DNA of 44,812 nt from Bradyrhizobium sp. (lineage in GTDB: Bacteria > Pseudomonadota > Alphaproteobacteria > Rhizobiales > Xanthobacteraceae). Both the position numbers and the translations under genes were made by a program. Where the stretch lies: NCBI RefSeq assembly GCF_028868675.1, contig NZ_JAGWUA010000016.1, positions 1 to 44,812 of the forward strand. Direction: 5' to 3'. Below are positions 17,120 to 25,515 of the stretch, piece by piece. A model generated the notes under the pieces. It was not told the DNA's origin. It saw only the letters and a list, made by a program, of their open reading frames with translations, and made no database searches. How positions within the stretch are numbered: the first letter of the stretch is position 1; each line of letters starts with the position of its first letter.

Positions 17120-18529
17120 ATGACCAAGCTGCGATATCTCGCGATGGCCACACTCGGCGCCGGTTTCCTTGCCGGCGCCCTCTGGTCGATCGAACGCGCG
17201 TCCACTCACCCGCATCTGACCGATGCCGCGGCGGCCACCGACAAGGTCCCGCTGTACTACCGCGATCCCGCCGGCGCGCCGCGGTGGTCCGCCGTCCCGA
17301 AGAAGGATGCGCAGGGGCGCGACTATCTGCCGGTCTATGACGACGGGGCAGCCGACCCGCCGAAGGCGTCGAGGCAAGCGCAGGGCCCGCGAAAAATCCT
17401 CTACTACCGCAATCCGATGGGACTGCCGGACACCTCCCCGGTGCCCAAGAAGGATTCGATGGGAATGGACTATGTCCCCGTCTACGAGGGCGAGGATGGC
17501 GACGACGGCACGGTCAGGCTGTCGCCGGGCAAGATCCAGCGCACCGGCGTGCAATCGGCACCCGTCGAACGCCGCGCCATCCGCCTCGCCGTGCGCGCGC
17601 CCGGCACGATCCAGCTCGACGAGCGCCGCGTCTCGGTGATCGCGATGCGCGCCGAGAGCTTCGTGCAGAAGGTCGCCGACGTGACCACCGGCACGCGCGT
17701 CAAGGCCGGACAGCCGCTGATGGAAATCTACAGCGCCGCCATTGCCTCGGCCGCTGCGGAATATCTCGCCACGATCAATTCGAAGACCACCGGGGGCAAC
17801 GAGGCCTATGGCCGGGGCTCGCGCCAGCGGCTGATCAACCTCGCGGTGCCGGAGCCGTTCATCGCCGCAATGGAGAGGAGCGGCGTCGCGCCGGTGACGG
17901 TGCAATGGTCGGCGCCGCGCGACGGCATCGTGCTCGAACGCAACGCCATCGAGGGCATGCGCGCCAACCCCGGCGACGTGCTGTTCAAGATCGCCGACAT
18001 CTCGCTGGTCTGGGCGCTCGTCGACGTCGCCGAGCGCGATCTCGGCGCCATCGCGGTGGGTCAGCCCGTCACGATCCGCGCCCGCAGCTTTCCGGCCCGC
18101 AGCTTTACCGGGACGATCGCCGTGATCTACCCACAGGTGAACCGCGAGACGCGGACGGCGCGGCTGCGGATCGAGCTCGCCAACCCGGATTCGGCGTTGC
18201 TGCCGGACATGTATGTCGACGCCGAGATCGACACCGCCGATTCCGCTCCGGTGCTGGCGGTGCCGGACAGCTCGGTGCTCGACACCGGCAGTCGGCAGGC
18301 GGTGCTGCTCGACAAAGGCGAGGGCCGTTACGAGCCGCGCGGGGTCAAGCTCGGCCGCCGCGGCGGCGGCTATGTCGAGGTGCGCGACGGCCTCGCCGAG
18401 GGTGACGCCGTGGTCACCTCCGCCAACTTCCTGATCGACGCCGAAAGCAACCTCAAGGCCGCACTGAAGAGCTTTGAGGGCGCAGGCGCGGCGGGCTCGC
18501 CGACCCCCGGAACGGGAGAGCTCAAATGA
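17120..18529 (+). CDS. cusB: CusB-type RND efflux periplasmic adaptor with two heavy-metal-binding repeats
   Basis: A 469-residue membrane-fusion protein. After an N-terminal anchor/signal (about 6-25) come two tandem heavy-metal-binding repeats: 45-74 (YYRDPAGAPRWSAVPKKD) and 94-123 (YYRNPMGLPDTSPVPKKD). The second keeps its Met residues (M100, M114, M116); the first has Ala and other residues at the same places. The adaptor body follows: ERRAIRLAVRAPGTIQLDER, VTTGTRVKAGQPLMEIYS (lipoyl-like), the hairpin, and beta-barrel GQPVTIRARSFPARSFTG. It links CusA to an outer-membrane channel and passes Cu(I)/Ag(I). No channel gene is in the window. Its stop overlaps the cusA start (ATGA at 18526-18529). 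Confidence 0.93.
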   Translation: MTKLRYLAMATLGAGFLAGALWSIERASTHPHLTDAAAATDKVPLYYRDPAGAPRWSAVPKKDAQGRDYLPVYDDGAADPPKASRQAQGPRKILYYRNPMGLPDTSPVPKKDSMGMDYVPVYEGEDGDDGTVRLSPGKIQRTGVQSAPVERRAIRLAVRAPGTIQLDERRVSVIAMRAESFVQKVADVTTGTRVKAGQPLMEIYSAAIASAAAEYLATINSKTTGGNEAYGRGSRQRLINLAVPEPFIAAMERSGVAPVTVQWSAPRDGIVLERNAIEGMRANPGDVLFKIADISLVWALVDVAERDLGAIAVGQPVTIRARSFPARSFTGTIAVIYPQVNRETRTARLRIELANPDSALLPDMYVDAEIDTADSAPVLAVPDSSVLDTGSRQAVLLDKGEGRYEPRGVKLGRRGGGYVEVRDGLAEGDAVVTSANFLIDAESNLKAALKSFEGAGAAGSPTPGTGELK

Positions 18530-21500
18530 TCGCCCGCCTGATCGCCTGGTCGGCCCGCAACCTGCTGCTGGTGCTGTTCGGCACCGGCTTCGCGGCCGCA
18601 GCCGGCCTCTATGCCCTCCTCCACCTTCCGCTCGACGCCATCCCCGACCTCTCCGACACCCAGGTGATCGTCTACACCGAATATCCCGGCCAGGCGCCGC
18701 AGGTGATCGAGGACCAGGTCACCTATCCCCTGACGACGGCAATGCTGACGGTGCCGAAGTCGAAGGTCGTGCGCGGCTTCTCGTTTTTCGGCGCGTCCTT
18801 CGTCTACGTCATCTTCGAGGACGGCACCGACATCTACTGGGCGCGCTCGCGCGTGATGGAATTCCTCAACGGCGCGGCTTCGCGACTGCCCTCCGGCGTC
18901 ACTCCGACCATCGGCCCCGATGCCACCGGCGTCGGCTGGGTCTACCAATATGCGGTGATCTCGAAGGAGCTGAACCTCGCCGACACGCGCACGCTGCAGG
19001 ACTGGACGCTGAAATTCGCCCTCGCCAGGGCCGAAGGCGTCGCCGAGGTCGCCAGCATCGGCGGCTTCGTCAAGCAGTACAACGTGATCCTCGACCCGCA
19101 GCGGATGCGCGACCGCGGCATCACCATGCAGAAGATCCGCGACGCGATCCGCGCCAGCAATGCCGACGTCGGCGGCCGCACGGTCGAGCTCTCGGAGTTC
19201 GAATACGTCATCCGCGGCAAGGGCTACATCAAGGACATCAACGACCTCGGCAACGTGGTGCTGAAGGCCGCCAATGGCACGCCGGTGCTGCTACGCGACG
19301 TCGCCCGGCTCGAGCTCGGCCCGGACGAGCGGCGCGGCATCGCCGAGCTGAACGGCGAGGGCGAGGTCGCAAGCGGCATCGTGCTGCAGCGGTTCGGCGT
19401 CAACGCGCTCGACGTCATCGACAACGTCAAGAAGCGCTTCAAGGAGATTGCCCGCGGCCTGCCGAAATCGGTCGAGATCGTTCCGGTCTACGACCGCTCC
19501 AACCTGATCCATGCCGCGATCGACACGCTGAAGCGCACGTTGACGGAAGAGAGCATCGTGGTGGCGCTGGTCTGCGTCGTGTTCCTGCTGCACGTGCGCA
19601 GCGCGCTGGTCGCGATCCTGATGCTGCCGGTCGGCGTTCTCATGGCCTTCGGCGCCATGAAGCTGCTCGGGCTGGGCTCCAACATCATGAGTCTGGGCGG
19701 CATCGCGATCGCGATCGGCGCCATGGTCGACGCGGCGATCGTCATGATCGAGAACGCGCACAAGCATCTCGAAAGGGCCGCTCCAGATCAGCCGCGCGTC
19801 AAGATCCTGATCGACGCAGCAGCCGAGGTCGGACCGGCGCTGTTCTTCAGCCTGCTGATCATCACCGTGTCGTTCATGCCGATCTTCACGCTGGAAGCGC
19901 AGGAGGGGCGGCTGTTCAGCCCGCTCGCTTTCACCAAGACCTTTGCCATGGCCGCCGCGGCCCTCTTGTCCGTGACGCTGGTGCCGGCGCTGATGGTGAT
20001 CTTCGTGCGCGGCAGGATCGTTCCCGAGCACAGGAACCCCATCAACCGCTTCCTGATCTGGATCTACCGGCCCGTCATCCGCGGCGTGCTGCGTGCGAAG
20101 ATCGCGGTGATCCTGCTCGCGCTCGCCGTGCTCGCGGTTTCGGTCTGGCCCGCGCGCCAGCTCGGCAGCGAATTCATGCCGGCGCTGAACGAGGGCACGC
20201 TGCTGTACATGCCGACCACGCTGCCGGGCATCTCCGTGACCAAGGCCGCCGAGCTGATGCAGACCCAGGACCGCATCATCCGCTCGTTTCCCGAGGTCGC
20301 ATCCGTCTACGGCAAGGCCGGGCGGGCGACCACCGCAACCGACCCGGCGCCGACCGAGATGTTCGAGACCATCGTCAATCTCAAGCCGAAGGACGAGTGG
20401 CGCGCCGGCGTGACGATCGACGGCCTGATCGCGGAGATGGACAAGGCGCTGCAGTTCCCCGGCGTCGCCAACGCCTGGACCATGCCGATCAAGGCCCGCA
20501 TCGACATGCTGTCGACCGGCATCCGCACGCCGGTCGGCGTCAAGGTGATGGGCACCGATCTCGCCGAGATCGACCGGCTGGCGCGGCAGATCGAGCGCGT
20601 GCTCAAGACCGTTCCCGGCACGTCCTCGGCCTATGCCGAGCGCGGCATAGGCGGCTACTATCTCGAGATCACGCCGGACCGCGAGGCGCTCGCCCGCTAC
20701 GGCCTTCTGATCCAGGACGTCCAGGACACCATCGCGGCCGCGCTCGGCGGCCAGACGGTGACGACCACCGTCGAAGGCCGGCAGCGCTTCACCGTCAACA
20801 TGCGCTATCCGCGCGACCTGCGCGACAATCCCAAGGCGATCGCCGGCGACATCCTGGTGCCGATGCCAGCGGGCGGCGCGGTGCCGCTCGGCGAGGTCGC
20901 GAAAGTCGAGCCGGCGCGCGGGCCGACGTCGATCCGCACCGAGAACGGGCAGCTTGCGACCTACATCTATGTCGACATCCGCGACCGCGACATCGGCGGC
21001 TACGTCGCCGACGCGCAGGCCGCAGTGAGCAAGGACGTGCCGTTTCCCGCCGGCAGCTATGTGGTCTGGAGCGGCCAGTACGAATATCTGCAGCGTGCCG
21101 CCGCGCGGCTGAAGGTCGTGGTGCCGGTCACGCTGACCATCATCTTCCTGCTGCTCTATCTGAACTTCAGATCGCTGACCGAGACCCTGATCGTGATGCT
21201 GTCGCTGCCCTTCGCCCTCGTCGGCGGGCTCTGGATGATGTGGTGGCTCGACTTCAATCTGTCGGTCGCTGTTGCGGTCGGCTTCATCGCGCTCGCGGGC
21301 GTGGCGGCGGAGACCGGCGTGGTGATGCTGATCTATCTCGACCACGCGCTGGTCGCGACGAGGGCAAAGTGCGGCGCCGAAGGCCGTCCGCTGACGCGCG
21401 CCGATCTCCATGGCGCCATCATGGAAGGCGCAGCCGAACGGGTGCGGCCGAAGATGATGACGGTCGTCGCCATCATGGCCGGCCTGCTGCCGATCATGTG

Positions 21501-21699
21501 GAGCACCGGTACGGGCTCGGAAATCATGCAGCGGATCGCCGTGCCGATGATCGGCGGCATGATCTCCTCGACCCTGCTGACGCTGATCGTGATCCCCGCA
21601 ATCTTCGGCCTGGTGCGGGGACGCGGGCTGGCGCGGAGCGATGGCGATGCGAGCAAGGTGACGGGCGGCCGCAGCGGCGATATCCCGGCTGCGGCGTGA
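18526..21699 (+). CDS. cusA: CusA-type Cu(I)/Ag(I) RND efflux pump
   Basis: A 1057-residue heavy-metal RND pump with twelve membrane segments and two large periplasmic loops. The three Met residues that bind Cu(I)/Ag(I) in E. coli CusA (573, 623, 672) are present as M562 (LLYMP), M612 (PAPTEM) and M661 (RIDML), with identical spacing of 50 and 49. This argues for monovalent copper or silver rather than Co/Zn/Cd. The proton-relay segment SLGGIAIAIGAMVDAAIVMIENAHKH is intact. The pump moves metal from periplasm and cytosol outward with CusB and a TolC-like channel. It is translationally coupled to cusB by ATGA overlap. Confidence 0.95.
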   Translation: MIARLIAWSARNLLLVLFGTGFAAAAGLYALLHLPLDAIPDLSDTQVIVYTEYPGQAPQVIEDQVTYPLTTAMLTVPKSKVVRGFSFFGASFVYVIFEDGTDIYWARSRVMEFLNGAASRLPSGVTPTIGPDATGVGWVYQYAVISKELNLADTRTLQDWTLKFALARAEGVAEVASIGGFVKQYNVILDPQRMRDRGITMQKIRDAIRASNADVGGRTVELSEFEYVIRGKGYIKDINDLGNVVLKAANGTPVLLRDVARLELGPDERRGIAELNGEGEVASGIVLQRFGVNALDVIDNVKKRFKEIARGLPKSVEIVPVYDRSNLIHAAIDTLKRTLTEESIVVALVCVVFLLHVRSALVAILMLPVGVLMAFGAMKLLGLGSNIMSLGGIAIAIGAMVDAAIVMIENAHKHLERAAPDQPRVKILIDAAAEVGPALFFSLLIITVSFMPIFTLEAQEGRLFSPLAFTKTFAMAAAALLSVTLVPALMVIFVRGRIVPEHRNPINRFLIWIYRPVIRGVLRAKIAVILLALAVLAVSVWPARQLGSEFMPALNEGTLLYMPTTLPGISVTKAAELMQTQDRIIRSFPEVASVYGKAGRATTATDPAPTEMFETIVNLKPKDEWRAGVTIDGLIAEMDKALQFPGVANAWTMPIKARIDMLSTGIRTPVGVKVMGTDLAEIDRLARQIERVLKTVPGTSSAYAERGIGGYYLEITPDREALARYGLLIQDVQDTIAAALGGQTVTTTVEGRQRFTVNMRYPRDLRDNPKAIAGDILVPMPAGGAVPLGEVAKVEPARGPTSIRTENGQLATYIYVDIRDRDIGGYVADAQAAVSKDVPFPAGSYVVWSGQYEYLQRAAARLKVVVPVTLTIIFLLLYLNFRSLTETLIVMLSLPFALVGGLWMMWWLDFNLSVAVAVGFIALAGVAAETGVVMLIYLDHALVATRAKCGAEGRPLTRADLHGAIMEGAAERVRPKMMTVVAIMAGLLPIMWSTGTGSEIMQRIAVPMIGGMISSTLLTLIVIPAIFGLVRGRGLARSDGDASKVTGGRSGDIPAAA

Positions 21700-21893
21700 T
21701 CGCCGGCCAGGCTGACGCCGCGCGCTGCATCGCAATCGGGACCTTCGCAGTCGCGAACAGCCGGTGACCGCTGCACAAGGCGCTGCCGGCGGAACTATTT
21801 TTCTTGTCAAACCGGGCGCGCCGGGAGCAGAGTTCCCCCACACCGTGCAAATTTCGGCCGGTTAAACCAGAACATAAAAATGGGGCGGAACGG

Positions 21894-23606
21894 ATGAATA
21901 GATCTTCGATCGGATACGCCGTGTTGCTCGGGCTGGCCTTCCTGACGCCAGCCGCCTCGTACGCACAGCAGGAAGTGAAACAGGATTCCATCGGTCCGGT
22001 GGGCCAGGCGAAGGTCACGCCGGTGACGCAGGCGATGCTCAACGCTGCCGACAAGAGTGCGACCAACTTTCTCCTGACCAATGGCAACTATGCCCAGACG
22101 CGGTTTCACCCCGCGAAGCAGATCAACCGCAACAACGTGAAGAACCTCCACGTCGCCTGGATTTTCCAGACCGACGTCAAGGAATCGCTGGAGACCTCGC
22201 CCATCGTGGTCGACGGCGTGATGTACGTGACGACGTCCTACAGCCACGTCTACGCGCTCGACGCCAAGACCGGCCGCGAGCTCTGGCACTACAATCACAA
22301 GATGGGGCCTATCACGACCTATTGCTGCGGTCCCAACAATCGCGGCGTCCAGGTCCTCAACGACATGGTCTATCTCGCCACGCTGGACGCCAAGCTGATC
22401 GCGCTGAGCGCCAAGACCGGCGACGTGGTCTGGAAGACCGACATCGCCGATCCCGAGCTCGGCTACAGCGAGACGATGGCCCCGACGGTGGTGAAGGACA
22501 AGGTCCTGATCGGTACCAATGGCGGCGAATACGGCATCCGCGGCTTCATGCGCGCCTATGACGCCAAGACCGGCAAGCAGCTCTGGAATTTCAGCACGAT
22601 TCCGGAAAACTCGGTCGGCGTGTGGGCGACCAAGGACGCCACCGGCCGCGACATGCATCGCGACATCGCGGCGGAAAAGGCCGTGCTCGCCAAGAATGGC
22701 GATCCCTTCGCCAAGCTCGGCGGCGGCGTCTGGCAAAACCCGGCCGTCGATCTCGCGACCAACCGGATCTATTTCGTGGTCGGCAATCCCTCGCCCGACC
22801 TCGACGGCTCGCTCCGTCCCGGCGACAACCTCTACACGGACTCGCTGGTGGCGCTCGACCTCGATACCGGCAAGTATGTCTGCCACTTCCAGTACATCGC
22901 CCATGACGTCTGGGATCTCGACGCCGTCAGCCCGCCGGTGCTGGTGAACGTCAAGGACAAGAGCGGCAAGACCATTCCGGGCGTGATCCACGCCGGCAAG
23001 ACCGGGCACATCTACGTGCACGATCGCAAGGACTGCAGCCTGATCCGCTTCTCCGACGCCATGGTGCCGCAGGAGAACATGTGGGTCCTGCCGACCAAGG
23101 AAGGCGCCCGCATGCTGCCCGGCGCGAACGGCGGCGTCGAATGGTCCCCGATCGCCACCGATCCCGGTCAGGAGCTCGCCTACGCCATCAACCTCCACCA
23201 GCCCATGCACTACCGGGTGGAAAGCTCGCCCTATCCGAACGGCAAGCTGTGGCTGGGCGGCGCCTTCACCGCGATCCCCGGCGAAAAGCAGTCCGGCAAC
23301 ATCACGGCCGTGAACTACAACACCGGCAAGATCAAATGGCAGGTGAAGACGCCGGAGCCGATGATCGGCGGCATCCTCGCCACGGCCGGCGGCCTGGTGT
23401 TCACCGGCGAGGGCAACGGCAAGTTCGCGGCCTATGATTCCGGCAGCGGCAAGGAGCTGTGGAGCTTCCGCGCCGGCGCCGGCGTCAACGCTCCGCCCTC
23501 CAGCTATATGCTGGGCGACAGGCAGTACATCGTGGTCGGCGCCGGGGGTAACACCCAGGTGAATTTCAGGCGCGGCAACAACATCATCGCCTTCTCGCTC
23601 GATTGA
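21894..23606 (+). CDS. PQQ-dependent alcohol dehydrogenase with lanthanide-type Asp
   Basis: A 570-residue periplasmic quinoprotein of the methanol/ethanol family. The signal peptide ends near SYA-QQ (about 24). Tryptophan-docking propeller repeats run throughout ([26 protein letters not shown]). The vicinal Cys144-Cys145 pair ([11 protein letters not shown]) that stacks on PQQ is present. The catalytic Asp341 is followed by Asp343 (VWDLDAV). That second Asp marks lanthanide-dependent XoxF/ExaF/PedH enzymes, whereas calcium MxaF has Ala there. It oxidises alcohols and passes electrons to a cytochrome c, probably the next gene's product. No PQQ synthesis genes are in the window. ATG 21894 fits the signal peptide. 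Confidence 0.9.
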   Translation: MNRSSIGYAVLLGLAFLTPAASYAQQEVKQDSIGPVGQAKVTPVTQAMLNAADKSATNFLLTNGNYAQTRFHPAKQINRNNVKNLHVAWIFQTDVKESLETSPIVVDGVMYVTTSYSHVYALDAKTGRELWHYNHKMGPITTYCCGPNNRGVQVLNDMVYLATLDAKLIALSAKTGDVVWKTDIADPELGYSETMAPTVVKDKVLIGTNGGEYGIRGFMRAYDAKTGKQLWNFSTIPENSVGVWATKDATGRDMHRDIAAEKAVLAKNGDPFAKLGGGVWQNPAVDLATNRIYFVVGNPSPDLDGSLRPGDNLYTDSLVALDLDTGKYVCHFQYIAHDVWDLDAVSPPVLVNVKDKSGKTIPGVIHAGKTGHIYVHDRKDCSLIRFSDAMVPQENMWVLPTKEGARMLPGANGGVEWSPIATDPGQELAYAINLHQPMHYRVESSPYPNGKLWLGGAFTAIPGEKQSGNITAVNYNTGKIKWQVKTPEPMIGGILATAGGLVFTGEGNGKFAAYDSGSGKELWSFRAGAGVNAPPSSYMLGDRQYIVVGAGGNTQVNFRRGNNIIAFSLD

Positions 23607-23640
23607 GCGACGAGGCGTGATATTCGTCGAAGATGCTTGC

Positions 23641-23668
23641 GAAGCGGGGCCGGTCGCGGCCCCGCTTC
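23641..23668. other. Perfect 11-bp hairpin between dehydrogenase and cytochrome genes
   Basis: GAAGCGGGGCC (23641-23651) pairs with GGCCCCGCTTC (23658-23668) around a 6-nt loop, 26 nt before the cytochrome start. No T run follows, so it is more likely a transcript stabiliser or partial block than a full terminator. Confidence 0.55.
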
Positions 23669-23693
23669 CGTGTTGAGCCTCAGGGGTCATGGA

Positions 23694-24332
23694 ATGGGCG
23701 TTGGACCGAGCTGGATGATCTCGGGCGCAGTCGTCGTCGGGCTCGGCCTGGCATTGGGTTTGGGCATGAGTCCCGGTATGGCGCTTGCGCAGAGCAGGGA
23801 GGGCACGAGTCCGGCGCCAAGCGTTCCGAAGGCCCTTGCCGAAAAAGTCGAAATCTGCGCCGGCTGCCATGGCGCCGACGGCAAGCCCGTCGACAAGACC
23901 ATTCCGATCATCTGGGGGCAGCTTCCCGGCTACATCTACATCCAGCTTCGCGATTTCAAACGGGGCGATCGCAAGAACGAGACCATGCAGCCGATCGCGT
24001 CCGCGCTGGAGAAGGACGAGATGATGGCGATCGCCGAATATTTCTCGCAGAAGCCGTGGCCCGATATCGGTCAGCCCAGGGCGCCGAAGGCCGTCGCGCA
24101 GAAGGCAAGCGACGCCGAACATTCGGTCGGCTGCACCGGCTGCCACCTCGAGCAGTTTCAGGGCACCGGCATCATGCCGCGGCTGGCCGGGCAAAGCCGC
24201 GAATATCTGGCCAAGACCATCGCCGACTTCCGCACCCGCGCGCGCGGCAACAATCCCGGCATGTCCGACCTGATGATCGCCACGCCGGAAGACGACCTTG
24301 CGGCGCTGGCGGAGTATCTGGCGGGGCTTTGA
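23694..24332 (+). CDS. Dihaem cytochrome c (c4-like)
   Basis: A 212-residue exported protein with a hydrophobic signal ending near ALA-Q (about 32). It has two class I haem c domains: C55-A-G-C58-H59 and C147-T-G-C150-H151. Candidate axial methionines are M98 (ETMQPIASAL) and one in the GMSDLMIATP segment. The domain spacing resembles cytochrome c4. It is a soluble periplasmic electron carrier, most simply the electron acceptor of the PQQ dehydrogenase encoded 87 nt upstream. This is inferred from position, since classical XoxG is monohaem. AGGGG lies a few nt before ATG 23694, and the signal peptide supports that start. Confidence 0.9.
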   Translation: MGVGPSWMISGAVVVGLGLALGLGMSPGMALAQSREGTSPAPSVPKALAEKVEICAGCHGADGKPVDKTIPIIWGQLPGYIYIQLRDFKRGDRKNETMQPIASALEKDEMMAIAEYFSQKPWPDIGQPRAPKAVAQKASDAEHSVGCTGCHLEQFQGTGIMPRLAGQSREYLAKTIADFRTRARGNNPGMSDLMIATPEDDLAALAEYLAGL

Positions 24333-24335
24333 GCC

Positions 24336-25265
24336 TCAATGCGCGCTTAACCGTTCGCGCAGCGACGTCAGCACGGTGAGGTCGGCGGCACGCTTGCCGG
24401 CCTTGTCGCGGAGCGACGGATCGGCACCGCGCGCGAGCAGGACGGCCGCGACTTCCGCGCGACCGCCTTCCGCCGCGATCATCAGCGCGGTACGGCCGCG
24501 TGCGTCGCGATCATCGATGCGGGCACCGGCATCGAGCAGATGGCTGACGACCTTGACCGCCTCGGCGTCGGCGACCTTTTCGTCCGCGCCCGCCGCCCAC
24601 ATCAGGATGGTCAGATCGTTGGCGTAACGGGCGTTGACGTCGATGCCGCGCGCCAAGAGCCGCTTCACGACGTCGAGGCGGGCGGCCGCCGCGGCATAGA
24701 CGATCGGCGGCTTGCCGGTGGCATCCGGCAGCCGCTCGTCGGCACCGTGCGCGAGCAGCGCCTCGACGATCGCGTCGTTGCCGGCAAAGGCCGCGGCTGC
24801 GATCGGCGTGAGCCCGCTGCGCCCGGTGAGCTTGACGTCGGCGCCGCCCACGATCAGGCGATCGACCACCGCGGCGTGGCCACGTTCAGCGGCGAAATAG
24901 AGCGCGGTGGCACCGGACAGGTTGCGCGCGTCGATCGGGGCGCCCCGCGCCAGCAACAGCTCGACCATCTCGATGTGACCGAACCTTGCGGCATGGCTGA
25001 GTGGCTTCGCGCCGAACCGGTCGCGCGCATCGACCGAGGCGCCGAAATCGAGGAGCTCGGTCGCAAGCGCAACGCAATTCGCGTCCGCCGCCGAGAACAG
25101 CGCCAGCGACACCTCAACCGCCGTGATCTGCGGCCTCGTGCTCTCGAACCGACGCGCCAGCTCCTGACATCGCGCCGCGTCGGCCGCATGTGCCGTCGAT
25201 GCGGCACCAAGCACGGCGACGGCGATCCACCAGCAAGCGGCGATGCAACGTTGCAAGACGATCAT
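24336..25265 (-). CDS. Secreted ankyrin-repeat protein
   Basis: A 309-residue protein with a signal peptide (about 1-27, STAHA-AD) and six to seven ankyrin repeats of about 33 residues from about 55 to 295. Examples are DRFGAKPLSHAARFGHIEMVELLLARGA and DARGRTALMIAAEGGRAEVAAVLLARGA. Ankyrin repeats bind proteins; no catalytic domain is present. GGGGAG directly precedes ATG 25265. The gene is convergent with the dihaem cytochrome c gene, with stops 3 nt apart. Periplasmic ankyrin proteins near redox enzymes are known (for example beside catalase genes), so a role with the dehydrogenase is possible but unproven. Confidence 0.87.
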   Translation of the reverse strand: MIVLQRCIAACWWIAVAVLGAASTAHAADAARCQELARRFESTRPQITAVEVSLALFSAADANCVALATELLDFGASVDARDRFGAKPLSHAARFGHIEMVELLLARGAPIDARNLSGATALYFAAERGHAAVVDRLIVGGADVKLTGRSGLTPIAAAAFAGNDAIVEALLAHGADERLPDATGKPPIVYAAAAARLDVVKRLLARGIDVNARYANDLTILMWAAGADEKVADAEAVKVVSHLLDAGARIDDRDARGRTALMIAAEGGRAEVAAVLLARGADPSLRDKAGKRAADLTVLTSLRERLSAH

Positions 25266-25515
25266 CTCCCCGCGACCCATCCGGATGCGCGAGGGTGGCA
25301 CGCTCGGCCGGCTCTGCCAAGCGGGCACCGCTCGTTATCGCGGCCGATCGGCATGCTGCGGCGCATCACGGCCGAAATTGGTCATGGCGCGGCACGTGGC
25401 GGTCATGCTCCGTCAACTACGCCGTTTAAGGGAATTTTCCCGGATGGCCGCTAGGCTCGGTTCCCGAGTTACGTTGCGTTAAGTGTGTTGGCCCGCCCGT
25501 GAAGATCCTCCGCAG

